DNA of 64,000 nt from Jatrophihabitans_A sp035507775 (GTDB lineage: Bacteria; Actinomycetota; Actinomycetes; Mycobacteriales; Jatrophihabitantaceae), in contig DATJNU010000042.1 in assembly GCA_035507775.1 (NCBI GenBank), positions 1 to 64,000 on the forward strand, given 5' to 3'. The position numbers and the translations under genes are program-made. Under the pieces are notes generated by a model. The model was given only the letters and a program-made list of their open reading frames with translations, was not told where the DNA came from and did no database searches. Each line of letters opens with the position of its first letter. Positions within the stretch are counted from its first letter, which is position 1. Shown here in pieces: positions 34,301-43,170 of the stretch.

Positions 34301-35692
34301 GTGACGCTCAGGCTGTACGACACCGCTACCAGGACGGTCCGGGACTTCGAGCCCCTCGTTCCCGGCCAGGCTTCGATCTATCTGTGCGGAGCCACGGTCC
34401 AGGGCGAGCCCCACATCGGGCACCTGCGGTCCGGGCTCAACTTCGACATCCTGCGCCGGTGGCTGGAGTACCGCGGCTACGAGGTGACCTTCGTCCGCAA
34501 CGTCACCGACATCGACGACAAGATCCTCACCAAGGCGGCCGAGGCCGGCCGGCCCTGGTGGGCGCACGCCACGATCTTCGAGCAGGCATTCCGCGACGGC
34601 TACCGGATCCTCGGCTGCCTGCCACCGACCATCGAGCCGCGTGCGACCGGGCACATCCCCGAGATGATCACCCTGATGCAGCGGCTGATCTCGACCGGGA
34701 ACGCCTACGCCTCCGAGGGCGACGTCTACTTCGATGTCCGGTCGTTCGCGGCGTACGGGCGGCTGTCCGGCCAGAAGGTGGACGAGATGCTGCCGGCCGG
34801 CGACTCGGTGGGCGAGTCCCGCAAGCGCGATCCGCGCGACTTCGCGCTCTGGAAGTCGGCCAAGCCGGGTGAGCCGAGCTGGCCGACGCCGTGGGGGGAC
34901 GGGCGTCCCGGCTGGCACCTGGAGTGCTCGGCCATGGCCGGCAAGTACCTCGGCTCGGCGTTCGACATCCACGGCGGTGGCCTGGACCTGATCTTCCCGC
35001 ACCACGAGAACGAGGTCGCCCAATCGGTCGCGGCCGGGGGCGAGTTCGCCCGCTACTGGATGCACAACGGCTGGGTGACGATGGCCGGCGAGAAGATGTC
35101 GAAGTCGCTGGGCAACACAGTGAGCATCGCCGAGATGGCAAAGCGCTGGCGGCCGGTCGAGCTGCGCTATTACCTCGGGGCGGTGCACTACCGCTCCGCG
35201 ATCGAGTACTCGGCCGAGTCGCTGGCCGAGTCCGCCACCGCGTACACCGGCCTGGAGAACTTCGTGCAGCGCGCCGTCGAACTGGTCGGGGAGCCCGAAC
35301 GGCTGCCCGAGCCGCCGCCCGAGTTCTGCGCGGCGATGGACGACGACCTCAACGTCTCGCAGGCGCTCGCGGTGCTGCACGGGGCCCGCCGAGCCGGCAA
35401 CTCCGCGCTGGCCGCCTCGGACAAGACGGCGGTGGCCGAGTCGCTGGCGGCGGTGCTGGCGATGACCGACGTGCTGGGCCTCAACCCGTTGCGCTGGCAG
35501 GCCACCAGCGGGGAGGCCGTGGCACTGCACGACACCGTGTCGCAGCTGATCGACCTCGCGCTGCGGCAGCGGCAGGCAGCACGCGAGCGCAAGGACTACG
35601 CCTCCTCCGACCAGATCCGGGACACCCTGGCGGCGGCCGGCGTGGTCGTCGAGGACACCCCGGACGGCCCGCGCTGGACGCTGGCCAGGTAA
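34301..35692 (+). CDS. cysS: Cysteinyl-tRNA synthetase
   Basis: A 463-residue class I synthetase. HIGH is at 38-41 (PHIGHLRSG), and KMSKS is in GEKMSKSLGN. Zinc ligands include C29 and the later C and H residues in LECSAMAG and FPHHENE. The WHLECSAMAG and HGGGLDLIFPHHENE segments are the cysteine-binding core. The GTG start at 34301 gives MTLRLYDT, the normal family start. It lies upstream of rlmB as in other actinobacteria, consistent with synthetase rather than MshC ligase identity. Confidence 0.96.
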   Translation: MTLRLYDTATRTVRDFEPLVPGQASIYLCGATVQGEPHIGHLRSGLNFDILRRWLEYRGYEVTFVRNVTDIDDKILTKAAEAGRPWWAHATIFEQAFRDGYRILGCLPPTIEPRATGHIPEMITLMQRLISTGNAYASEGDVYFDVRSFAAYGRLSGQKVDEMLPAGDSVGESRKRDPRDFALWKSAKPGEPSWPTPWGDGRPGWHLECSAMAGKYLGSAFDIHGGGLDLIFPHHENEVAQSVAAGGEFARYWMHNGWVTMAGEKMSKSLGNTVSIAEMAKRWRPVELRYYLGAVHYRSAIEYSAESLAESATAYTGLENFVQRAVELVGEPERLPEPPPEFCAAMDDDLNVSQALAVLHGARRAGNSALAASDKTAVAESLAAVLAMTDVLGLNPLRWQATSGEAVALHDTVSQLIDLALRQRQAARERKDYASSDQIRDTLAAAGVVVEDTPDGPRWTLAR

Positions 35693-35722
35693 CGCCCGAA
35701 TCCGAACGAGAACAGGTCGATA

Positions 35723-36682
35723 ATGGCAGGCAATTCATCTCGCCGTGGCGCGGTCCGCAAGGGCAAGAAGGGCGCCACCGTCGGCTCCGGCGGGAACCGG
35801 GCGCGCGGGCTGGCAGGCAAGGGACCGACCCCGAAGGCGACCGAGCGCAAGGGGCATCCGGCGGCCCGGCGGGCTGCGGCCGCCGAGCGCCGGTCTGCGG
35901 AGTCCGGCCGGCGACGGGGCGGCCCCCGCAACACCGACGCACCCGAGCTGCTGGTGGGGCGCAACCCGGTCGCCGAGGCGCTGCGGGCCGCGATCCCCGC
36001 GAACGCGCTGTACGTCGCCGTCGGCATCGAGGCGGACGAGCGGGTGACCGAGGCGATCCACCTGGCCGCCGACCGGGGGCTGCCGATCCTGGAGGTCAGC
36101 AAGTCCGAGATCGACCGGCGGACCGGCGGCATCCTGCACCAGGGCATCGCGCTGCAGGTGCCGGCCTTCGTCTACGACGAGCTGCCCGACCTGCTCGACC
36201 TGGTGGCACAGTCCACCACCACGCCGCTGCTGGTGGCGCTCGACGGCGTGACCGACCCGCGCAACCTCGGCGCGGTGATCCGGTCCGCGGTGGCCTTCGG
36301 CGCGCAGGGCATCGTGCTGCCGACCCGCCGCTCGGCCGGCGTCACCGCGACTGCCTGGCGCACCTCGGCGGGCACCGCTGCGCGGATCCCGGTGGCCCAG
36401 GTGACCAACCTGGTGCGGGCGCTGCGGGACTGCCAGCAGGCCGGCCTGCAGGTGGCCGGCCTGGATGCGGACGGCGACACGACGCTGGACGACTTCGGCT
36501 TCGCCACCGATCCGCTGGTGGTCGTGGTGGGCTCGGAGGGCCGCGGCCTGTCACGGCTGGTGGGCGAGACCTGCGACGTCCGGCTCTCCATCCCGATGAC
36601 CGGCCTGGCCGAGTCGCTGAACGCCTCGGTGGCCGCCGCGGTGACGCTGGCCGAGGTGGCCCGGCAGCGCCGGCTGGCCTGA
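35723..36682 (+). CDS. rlmB: 23S rRNA 2'-O-ribose methyltransferase (RlmB/TrmH family)
   Basis: A 319-residue SPOUT methyltransferase. Residues 1-70 are a basic, low-complexity extension common in actinobacteria; the substrate-binding domain (about 76-150) begins LLVGRNPVAEALR. Knot motifs are NLGAVIRSAVAFG, VVGSEGRGLSRL and LSIPMTGLAESLNASVAAAV. It follows cysS after 30 bases. In E. coli the enzyme modifies G2251. The bidirectional hairpin at 36699-36734 ends the transcript. Confidence 0.93.
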   Translation: MAGNSSRRGAVRKGKKGATVGSGGNRARGLAGKGPTPKATERKGHPAARRAAAAERRSAESGRRRGGPRNTDAPELLVGRNPVAEALRAAIPANALYVAVGIEADERVTEAIHLAADRGLPILEVSKSEIDRRTGGILHQGIALQVPAFVYDELPDLLDLVAQSTTTPLLVALDGVTDPRNLGAVIRSAVAFGAQGIVLPTRRSAGVTATAWRTSAGTAARIPVAQVTNLVRALRDCQQAGLQVAGLDADGDTTLDDFGFATDPLVVVVGSEGRGLSRLVGETCDVRLSIPMTGLAESLNASVAAAVTLAEVARQRRLA

Positions 36683-36698
36683 CACCCCGAACGCACGA

Positions 36699-36734
36699 CG
36701 AAGGGGACGCCGTCGGTGGTCGGCGTCCCCTTCG
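36699..36734. terminator. Bidirectional terminator between rlmB and the ABC ATPase gene
   Basis: CGAAGGGGACGCCG - 8 bases - CGGCGTCCCCTTCG: a perfect 14-bp stem lying between two converging stops (36682 and 36747). Confidence 0.85.
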
Positions 36735-36746
36735 CAGTACCGCTGG

Positions 36747-37862
<1,116 letters not shown>

Positions 37863-38018
37863 CGCTGATCCTCTCGGTGAGCGGTGACCGCACCGGGTAC
37901 GGGCTCGCGCGGGTGCGCGGGCCTCACGGTATTCCGGCCGGTGCTGTGGTCCGCCCCCACCGATGGAAGGCGGCAGCCCCGACCGGCATAGCGGTCGACG
38001 ACGCTGCCATTGGACCCG

Positions 38019-38094
38019 TCGGCATCGCTCGGCGTCAAGCGATGCCGATTCGATACCAAAGACCATTGACCATTGCGCCAGATTTGCACATATT
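38019..38094 (+). promoter_or_regulatory. Hairpin and promoter upstream of the GH25 lysozyme gene
   Basis: TCGGCATCGCT - 8 bases - AGCGATGCCGA (38019-38048) is a perfect 11-bp inverted repeat. It is followed by TTGACC (38066-38071), a 17-base spacer and CATATT (38089-38094). The lysozyme ATG is at 38161 with CGAGGAGAACTGC before it. The hairpin sits just upstream of the -35 region, where an operator or an upstream terminator could be. Confidence 0.55.
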
Positions 38095-38160
38095 TATCCC
38101 GCAAGATCATTCCCCCGCGGGCGGCTGCCCCCGCCGTCCCCACCTTCCGAGGAGAACTGC

Positions 38161-38916
38161 ATGTTCGCAGCACGGCCGCTGGCCGGCATCCGGAACAGGC
38201 TCACCACCGGCATCGCGGCCGGTGCGCTGGCAGTCGGCGCGCTCGCCGCCGGCCTGCTCATGCCCGCCCAGGCGAACGCCGCCACCTACGTCCAGGGCAT
38301 GGACGTCTCCAGCTACCAGGGCAACGTCGCGTGGTCCACGGCGTACGCCAACGGCGCCCGGTTCGCCTATGTCAAGGCGACCGAGGGCACCACCTACACC
38401 AACCCGTACTTCGCCCAGCAGTACAACGGCTCCTACAGCGCGGGCATGATCCGCGGCGCGTACCACTTCGCCCACCCGAACAGCTCGTCCGGCACCGTCC
38501 AGGCCGACTACTTCGCCGCGCACGGTGGTGGCTGGTCCGCCGACGGCAAGACCCTGCCGCCGGCGCTGGACATCGAGTACAACCCGAGCGGCGCCGAGTG
38601 CTACGGCCTGTCGCAGTCGGCGATGGTCAGCTGGGTCCGGGCGTTCTCGAACGAGATCCACGCCAAGTACAACAAGTACCCGATGATCTACACGACGCTG
38701 GACTGGTGGACGACCTGCACGGGCAACTCCAGCGCGTTCGCGTCGACGAACCCGTTCTGGATCGCCAAGTACAGCTCGACCGCGCCGACCCCGCCGGCCG
38801 GTACTGCGACCTGGACCATGTGGCAGTACGCCGACTCCGGCACCTTCCCGGGCGACCAGGACTACTTCAACGGCCCGTACTCCTCGCTGCAGGCGCTGGC
38901 CACCAACCACGACTAG
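38161..38916 (+). CDS. Secreted GH25 lysozyme (N-acetylmuramidase)
   Basis: A 251-residue secreted muramidase. A signal peptide (1-40, ending AQANA) precedes a single GH25 domain. The catalytic residues are D48 (GMDVSSYQG) and the D137-x-E139 pair (ALDIEYN). WIAKYSS and TMWQYADSG complete the barrel. Two cysteines in the middle (EC and TC) may form a disulfide. There is no cell-wall-binding domain. It probably remodels or degrades peptidoglycan outside the cell. Confidence 0.93.
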   Translation: MFAARPLAGIRNRLTTGIAAGALAVGALAAGLLMPAQANAATYVQGMDVSSYQGNVAWSTAYANGARFAYVKATEGTTYTNPYFAQQYNGSYSAGMIRGAYHFAHPNSSSGTVQADYFAAHGGGWSADGKTLPPALDIEYNPSGAECYGLSQSAMVSWVRAFSNEIHAKYNKYPMIYTTLDWWTTCTGNSSAFASTNPFWIAKYSSTAPTPPAGTATWTMWQYADSGTFPGDQDYFNGPYSSLQALATNHD

Positions 38917-38930
38917 TCCGCTAGGCACGC

Positions 38931-38964
38931 GGCGGCCGTCCCCTGGCCTCAGGGGGCGGCCGCT
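38931..38964 (+). terminator. Terminator after the GH25 gene
   Basis: GGCGGCCGTCCCCTG - GCCT - CAGGGGGCGGCCGCT: a stem of about 15 bp with two G-T pairs, 14 bases after the stop. Confidence 0.7.
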
Positions 38965-38997
38965 GTCGCATGTCCGGCCGGCGGTGCGGACCTCAGC

Positions 38998-39080
38998 TCG
39001 GCGGTGCGGCTTCAGGCGCGCGTGGTCCCAGGTCGGCGGTGCGGCTTCAGGCGGGCGTGGTCTCAGGTCGGCGTGGTCGG
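38998..39080. repeat. 35-bp tandem repeat
   Basis: Two 35-bp units (38998-39032 and 39033-39067) read TCGGCGGTGCGGCTTCAGGC and continue to a CAGG end. They differ at a few bases, and a partial third copy follows (39068-39080). A degenerate partial copy precedes them. The array overlaps the last codons of the minus-strand acetyltransferase gene. Confidence 0.75.
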
Positions 39081-39608
39081 CACCCAGAACCACAGCTTGC
39101 CGTCCCGCTCGCCGTCGAGCACGCCGTCGTTGTTCTCCATCACCCGGCGCGAGGCGAGATTGTCGGAGTCGCAGCTGATGAGCGCCTGGTCGAAACCGAG
39201 CGCCCGAGCGTGCGGGAGCGCCGCGCGCAGCATGGCGGTGCCGTGACCGCGGCGGCGGGCCCGCGGGGCGATGTCGTAGCCGATCAGGCCGGCATCCTCG
39301 AGTACCGCCGGCACCATCTCGTGTCGGATCCGGATCGAGCCCAGGAACTCGGCCCCGTCGGCCCACCAGAACGTGCTGACGTGGGTCCAGTTCGGCGGCG
39401 CCGGCCGGCTGGTGTCGCCCGCGGCGTGCAGCGCGTCCAGGAACTCGGCGAAGCCGGCGTCGGACTGCCACCGGCCGGCGAACTCCGCGATGCCCCGGCC
39501 GAGGGCGGAGTCGTCGTCCGGGGCGCCGCGGCCCTCGGCGATGAAGTCGGCCATCGCGGCGCGGAAGGAATCGGCGTACTGGGGGGCGGGTCGGACGAGT
39601 TCGGGCAT
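39063..39608 (-). CDS. GNAT-family N-acetyltransferase
   Basis: A 181-residue GNAT protein. The acetyl-CoA-binding motif is DIAPRARRRGHGTAMLRAAL (R-x2-G-x-G/A form), the preceding strand is GLIGYDI, and ALISCDSDNLASRRVMENNDG is the typical C-terminal part. A substrate cannot be named. The C-terminal codons run into a tandem DNA repeat at 38998-39080. It diverges from the LacI-type regulator gene. Confidence 0.85.
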   Translation of the reverse strand: MPELVRPAPQYADSFRAAMADFIAEGRGAPDDDSALGRGIAEFAGRWQSDAGFAEFLDALHAAGDTSRPAPPNWTHVSTFWWADGAEFLGSIRIRHEMVPAVLEDAGLIGYDIAPRARRRGHGTAMLRAALPHARALGFDQALISCDSDNLASRRVMENNDGVLDGERDGKLWFWVPTTPT

Positions 39609-39667
39609 GGCCAGATTCTGTCGGGACGCCCGCGCCGCGCGCGACCGGATTAGCGCCGGTCACCCGA

Positions 39668-39673
39668 TAACGT
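39668..39673 (+). promoter_or_regulatory. -10 element of leaderless promoter for the LacI-type gene
   Basis: TAACGT, seven bases, then ATG 39681. This spacing favours ATG 39681 over the upstream GTGs at 39672 and 39678. Confidence 0.45.
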
Positions 39674-39680
39674 GGGGGTG

Positions 39681-40766
39681 ATGGCTGACGATCCGGTGCG
39701 GCCGGACGTCCCCCGGCGGGGACGTCCGGGGGCCACCCTTGCCGCGGTGGCCGCCCGGGTCGGGGTCTCGCGGACGACCGTGTCCAATGCCTACAACCGG
39801 CCCGACCAGCTGTCCGCGGACCTGCGCGACCGGGTCCTGGCGGCAGCCGTGGAGCTGGGCTATCCGGGGCCCGATCCGGTCGCCCGGTCACTGCGCACCC
39901 GGCAGGCCGACGCGGTCGGGCTGATCTTCGCCGAGCGCCTGGAGTATGCCTTCCACGACCCCGGTGCGGTGGAGTACGTCGGTGGCCTGGCTTCGGCCTG
40001 TACCGAACGCGGCCGGTCGCTGCTGATGGTGCCCGCCGGCCGCGACCACCTGGAGACGGTGCAGCGGGCGGCGGTGGATGGGTTCGTGGTCTCGGCGCTG
40101 TCGGCCGCCGACGAGCTGCTCGCCGCGGTGCTGGCCCGGCCGCAGCCGGCCGTGATCGTGGACACCCCGCTCGGGCTGCCCGGGGTGGACTTCGTCGGGA
40201 TCGACGACCGGGCCGGCTGCGCCCTGATCGGGGCACACGTCGCCGGGCTCGGCCACCGCCGGATCGGCGTGGTGGCGGTCCGCCGGGACGAGGACGTGCC
40301 GGCCGAGCCGAAGCCGTCCCCGCTGGCCGACCGGGTGGCCGCCGGAGCCGTCCGGCACCCGGTGCGTCAGCTGCGGCTGCTCGGGCTGCGCGACACGCTG
40401 CCAGCCGGGGCTCGCGTGCTGGTGACCGAGCGCGTGGCCAACTCCCGGGAGGAGGGCGCGCTGGGGGCCGCCGCGCTGCTCGGTGCGGCGCCGGACCTGA
40501 CCGCGGTGCTGTGCCTGTCGGACATCCTGGCACTCGGCGTGCTGGACGAGCTGCAGGCGCGGGGCCGGCCGGGGGTCACGGTGACCGGGTTCGACGACGT
40601 GCCGGCCGCGGCCGGAGCGGGGCTGACCACGGTGCGGCAGCCGCTGGCCGGCAAGGGACGGGCGGCGATCGAGTTGCTGCTCGACGACCGGCCCCGGGCC
40701 ACGGCGGTCCAGCGGCTGCTGCCGTGCGAGCTGGTGGTGCGGGGCAGCTCCGGGCCGCCGGGCTGA
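39681..40766 (+). CDS. LacI-family transcriptional regulator
   Basis: A 361-residue LacI/GalR regulator. The DNA-binding headpiece (about 12-62) reads RPGATLAAVAARVGVSRTTVSNAYNRPDQLS, followed by the hinge helix region VARSLRTRQADAVGLIF. The periplasmic-binding-protein-like sensor has FVGIDDRAG and VTGFDDVPAA. No sugar-utilisation genes are adjacent, so the regulated locus is unknown; the GH31 and MsiK-like genes in the window are candidates only by theme. Confidence 0.9.
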   Translation: MADDPVRPDVPRRGRPGATLAAVAARVGVSRTTVSNAYNRPDQLSADLRDRVLAAAVELGYPGPDPVARSLRTRQADAVGLIFAERLEYAFHDPGAVEYVGGLASACTERGRSLLMVPAGRDHLETVQRAAVDGFVVSALSAADELLAAVLARPQPAVIVDTPLGLPGVDFVGIDDRAGCALIGAHVAGLGHRRIGVVAVRRDEDVPAEPKPSPLADRVAAGAVRHPVRQLRLLGLRDTLPAGARVLVTERVANSREEGALGAAALLGAAPDLTAVLCLSDILALGVLDELQARGRPGVTVTGFDDVPAAAGAGLTTVRQPLAGKGRAAIELLLDDRPRATAVQRLLPCELVVRGSSGPPG

Positions 40767-40781
40767 GGGCGTGGCTGCGGG

Positions 40782-41546
40782 TCAGGCCGGCCGGTCGCCG
40801 GCGGTGTGCGGGTCCCCAGGGTGCTGGTCCGTGGGGCGCTCCGCCGCCGGGTGGCCGTCGGCGCTCGTCCGCGCCAGCGCCACCTGCTCGCCGACCGCGG
40901 CCATGATCCGGTCGGTCATCGCGCGCAGCAGCTCGGCCGACGGCTCGGAGCCGGGTTGGCCGCGGAACTCGGCCAGGTCGACCGGCTCGCCGAGCGAGGC
41001 CTCGTGCCGGTGCCGGGGCAGTGGCCGGAACTGGCCGCCGCGGCCCAGCGTCCGGTGCGCGCCCCACTGGCCGATCGGGATCACCGGGACGTCCGGGCAG
41101 GCCAGGGCCAGCCGGGCGACGCCGGTGCGGGCCTGCATCGGGGTGTAGTCGGGGTTGCGGGTGATGGTGCCCTCGGGGTAGATGATCACGCACTCCCCGG
41201 CCTGCAGCGCGGCCACCGCCGCCCGCAGCGAATCTGCGGCCTGGTCGCTGCCCCGGTAGACCGGCAGCTGGCCGGCGCCGGCCATCACCCGGCCGACCAC
41301 CGGCCACTCGAAGACGGTGTGCTTGATCAGGAAGCGCGGGATGCGACCGGACTGCCAGATCAGCCGGGCCATCGTCGCGGTGTCGGCCTGCGAGATGTGG
41401 TTGACCGCGACCAGCACGCCGCCGGTGGCCGGCATCCGGTCGAGGTGATGCCAGCGGAGCTTGAAGAGCAGGCTGTCGAGGGGGTAGAGGACGATCACGC
41501 AGAGGCGGATCCAGAAGCCGGCGCGGGGCTTGTGCAGGCGGGTCAC
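40782..41546 (-). CDS. 1-acyl-sn-glycerol-3-phosphate acyltransferase (PlsC family)
   Basis: A 254-residue membrane-associated acyltransferase. The catalytic motif NHISQAD gives H50 and D55; YPEGTITRNP is block III and PVIPIGQWG block IV. One hydrophobic N-terminal span (WIRLCVIVLYPLDSLLF) is present. It should acylate lysophosphatidate in phospholipid synthesis. The start is GTG 41546 (VTRLHKPRAGF); the open frame reaches 43187 but covers a tRNA and other genes and is not coding there. The C-terminal 30 residues are Pro/His-rich. Confidence 0.9.
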   Translation of the reverse strand: MTRLHKPRAGFWIRLCVIVLYPLDSLLFKLRWHHLDRMPATGGVLVAVNHISQADTATMARLIWQSGRIPRFLIKHTVFEWPVVGRVMAGAGQLPVYRGSDQAADSLRAAVAALQAGECVIIYPEGTITRNPDYTPMQARTGVARLALACPDVPVIPIGQWGAHRTLGRGGQFRPLPRHRHEASLGEPVDLAEFRGQPGSEPSAELLRAMTDRIMAAVGEQVALARTSADGHPAAERPTDQHPGDPHTAGDRPA

Positions 41547-41649
41547 GCGGTCATTCGTACCGGGCCGGCCGGCGGATCGACCCGGCGGGGTGTTCGGTGG
41601 CCGGTCGCTGTCTAGGATTGCGGTGCCCCGGGTGTAGCGCCGGGGTGTG

Positions 41650-41725
41650 GCCGGCGTGGCGCAATTGGTAGCGCACTCGACTTGTAATCGAGCGGTTCGG
41701 GGTTCGAGTCCCCGCGTCGGCTCCA
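41650..41725 (+). tRNA. tRNA-Thr(TGT), with encoded CCA
   Basis: A complete cloverleaf: acceptor GCCGGCG / CGTCGGC with one G-T pair, D-arm with GCGC stems around AATTGGTA, anticodon stem CTCGA / TCGAG with loop CTTGTAA (anticodon TGT at 41683-41685), a five-base variable loop, and T-arm CGGGG-TTCGAGT-CCCCG. The discriminator is T, and CCA is encoded at 41723-41725. TAGGAT at 41613-41618 is a plausible -10 element. Confidence 0.95.
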
Positions 41726-41820
41726 GTCCGTCGCTTCGAGTCCGTCGGGCTCCAGGCCGTCGGTTCCGGCTCCGGCTTCGTCGGTTCGAGTTCGTCGGGC
41801 TCCGGCTCGTCGGCTCCAGG
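41715..41820 (+). repeat. Degenerate short repeats echoing the tRNA-Thr 3' end
   Basis: CGTCGGCTCCAG, the last bases of the tRNA, is followed by variants such as CCGTCGGGCTCCAG (41742), CGTCGGTTCGAG (41779) and CGTCGGGCTCCGG (41792), and an exact CGTCGGCTCCAGG copy at 41808-41820. The period is about 13-16. No integrase gene is nearby, so this is more likely slippage than an att site, though the exact distal copy is att-like. Confidence 0.6.
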
Positions 41821-41885
41821 CGGGGTAGGTTCCCGGTGCCGTGGTGTTGTCTGTCCAGACGTTCCCATCCCGGAGGAGGCCGTCC

Positions 41886-42269
41886 GTGTCGCTGACGATG
41901 AAACTCGAGCTGGTGCCGGTCCCGGTGTCCGACATCGACCGGGCGGCGGCCTTCTACGCCGACCGGCTGGGCTTCACCCTCGACCACGACGTCCAGCCGC
42001 AGCCGGGCCAGCGCTTCGTGCAGCTGACCCCGCCGGGTTCGGCGGCCTCGATCGTGCTGGGCACCGGCCTCTACGAGCCGGCGATGTCCGGCCGGCTGCG
42101 GGGACTGCACCTGGTGGTCGCCGATGTCGCCGCCGCCCGGCAGCAGCTGGTCGCCGCCGGGGTGGCGGTCAGCGAGGTGGTCGATCTGGGTGGCGTGCAC
42201 TACGCGCATTTCGCCGATCCGGACGGCAACACCTGGGCGCTGCAGCAGATCGGCCCGTTTCCGTCCTGA
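41886..42269 (+). CDS. VOC-family (glyoxalase-like) protein
   Basis: A 127-residue single-barrel VOC protein: MKLELVPVPVSDIDRAAAFYADRLGFTLDHDV, LRGLHLVVADVAAARQQLVAAGV and YAHFADPDGNTWALQQI are the canonical VOC segments, the last carrying the usual D-G-N metal region. GTG 41886 is chosen because AGGAGG lies six bases upstream; ATG 41898 is an alternative. The function is unknown; glyoxalase or resistance-type roles are possible. Confidence 0.85.
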   Translation: MSLTMKLELVPVPVSDIDRAAAFYADRLGFTLDHDVQPQPGQRFVQLTPPGSAASIVLGTGLYEPAMSGRLRGLHLVVADVAAARQQLVAAGVAVSEVVDLGGVHYAHFADPDGNTWALQQIGPFPS

Positions 42270-42383
42270 GCTGGCGAAACCGGCGCCGGGCCGCGAGACT
42301 GGATCGCGGCGACATTCCGGTCCGGTGCCGGGCGGCTCGCCGTCGGTCGTGACCCGGGCAGGTCGGGTCCCGGGGGAGGCGCG

Positions 42384-43142
42384 ATGGTCTGGACGGGGGA
42401 CGCGCGCTACCGCCTGGCGCCGGCACTGCTGACCCTGCTGCATCAGTTGCAGGCCGACTACCCCGGCGCGGGCTGGCTGAACTCGCCGCAGACGGGCACC
42501 ATCGGTGATGCCGCGCATTTCGCCGAGGGCTCCGCCTCCGATCACAACCCGTGGCTGGACGGCACGGTGCGCGCGCTGGACATCGCCGCGGACGTGAGCG
42601 GGGTGCCCGGCGTGGTGCCGGTCCGCGATGCGCCCGACTGCGAGGCCTTGTTCGGGATGGTCAACCGGATGTACGCCGCCCGCGACGTCCGGGTCTACCC
42701 CGACGGCTACGCGATCTATCGCGGCCGGATCACCGACTGGGACAACCCGGGCGGCTACCACGCCCAGCAGGGTGACCCGCACCAGTACCACCTGCACATC
42801 TCGGTGAGCCGGAACCCGGCCGGCTTCGGCTCGACGGCGCCGTGGCCGGTGCCTGGGGAGCAGCCGATGGCCGGGCCGGGCACACCGGCTGCGGGTGGGG
42901 TATCGATGGCGATGGAGGATGCCGTGTTCCATGTGATCCGCAACCAGGAGACCGGCGCGGTCCGCGCCTGCGGGCCGAGCATGTGGGTCTCGCTGAACGC
43001 CACCTCCGATGCCGAGACCCAGGCCAACATCGACCTGGCCCGCGGCCTGCCGACCTGTGCCAGCCAGACGGTGGAGGAGGTCTCCAGCGCGCGGATGGCC
43101 TGGCTGAAGCGCTTCTACACCACCGGAACGGTGTCGGAGTGA
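42384..43142 (+). CDS. Endolysin/M15-peptidase-like protein with extra C-terminal domain
   Basis: A 252-residue protein. Residues 45-140 resemble the LAS/M15 peptidase-like domain of phage endolysins: ASDHNPWLDGTVRALDIAADV offers H and D metal-ligand candidates, and GDPHQYHLHISV supplies the final H-x-H. The remaining 100 residues (AMEDAVFHVIRNQETGAV...) are not recognised. There is no signal peptide, and no holin or phage genes flank it, so it is either a domesticated lysin or an actinobacterial family of unknown role. It may cleave peptidoglycan cross-links. Confidence 0.65.
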   Translation: MVWTGDARYRLAPALLTLLHQLQADYPGAGWLNSPQTGTIGDAAHFAEGSASDHNPWLDGTVRALDIAADVSGVPGVVPVRDAPDCEALFGMVNRMYAARDVRVYPDGYAIYRGRITDWDNPGGYHAQQGDPHQYHLHISVSRNPAGFGSTAPWPVPGEQPMAGPGTPAAGGVSMAMEDAVFHVIRNQETGAVRACGPSMWVSLNATSDAETQANIDLARGLPTCASQTVEEVSSARMAWLKRFYTTGTVSE

Positions 43143-43170
43143 CCTCGCCGGCCGCTCCCGGACGAGCGGG

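Noticed and set aside
37863..38160. c-di-AMP (ydaO-type) riboswitch upstream of the GH25 lysozyme gene
   Set aside because: Such riboswitches often precede actinobacterial wall hydrolases, but only a simple 11-bp hairpin and a promoter were found; the conserved riboswitch core was not recognisable.
41715..41820. Integrated element attachment site at tRNA-Thr
   Set aside because: No integrase or cargo genes between or beside the copies; kept only as a low-interest repeat observation.
41551..41935. Frames running through tRNA-Thr
   Set aside because: They cross a complete tRNA cloverleaf and a repeat array and have no family similarity.
42384..43142. Prophage remnant
   Set aside because: The endolysin-like gene stands alone with no holin, tail, capsid or integrase genes nearby.
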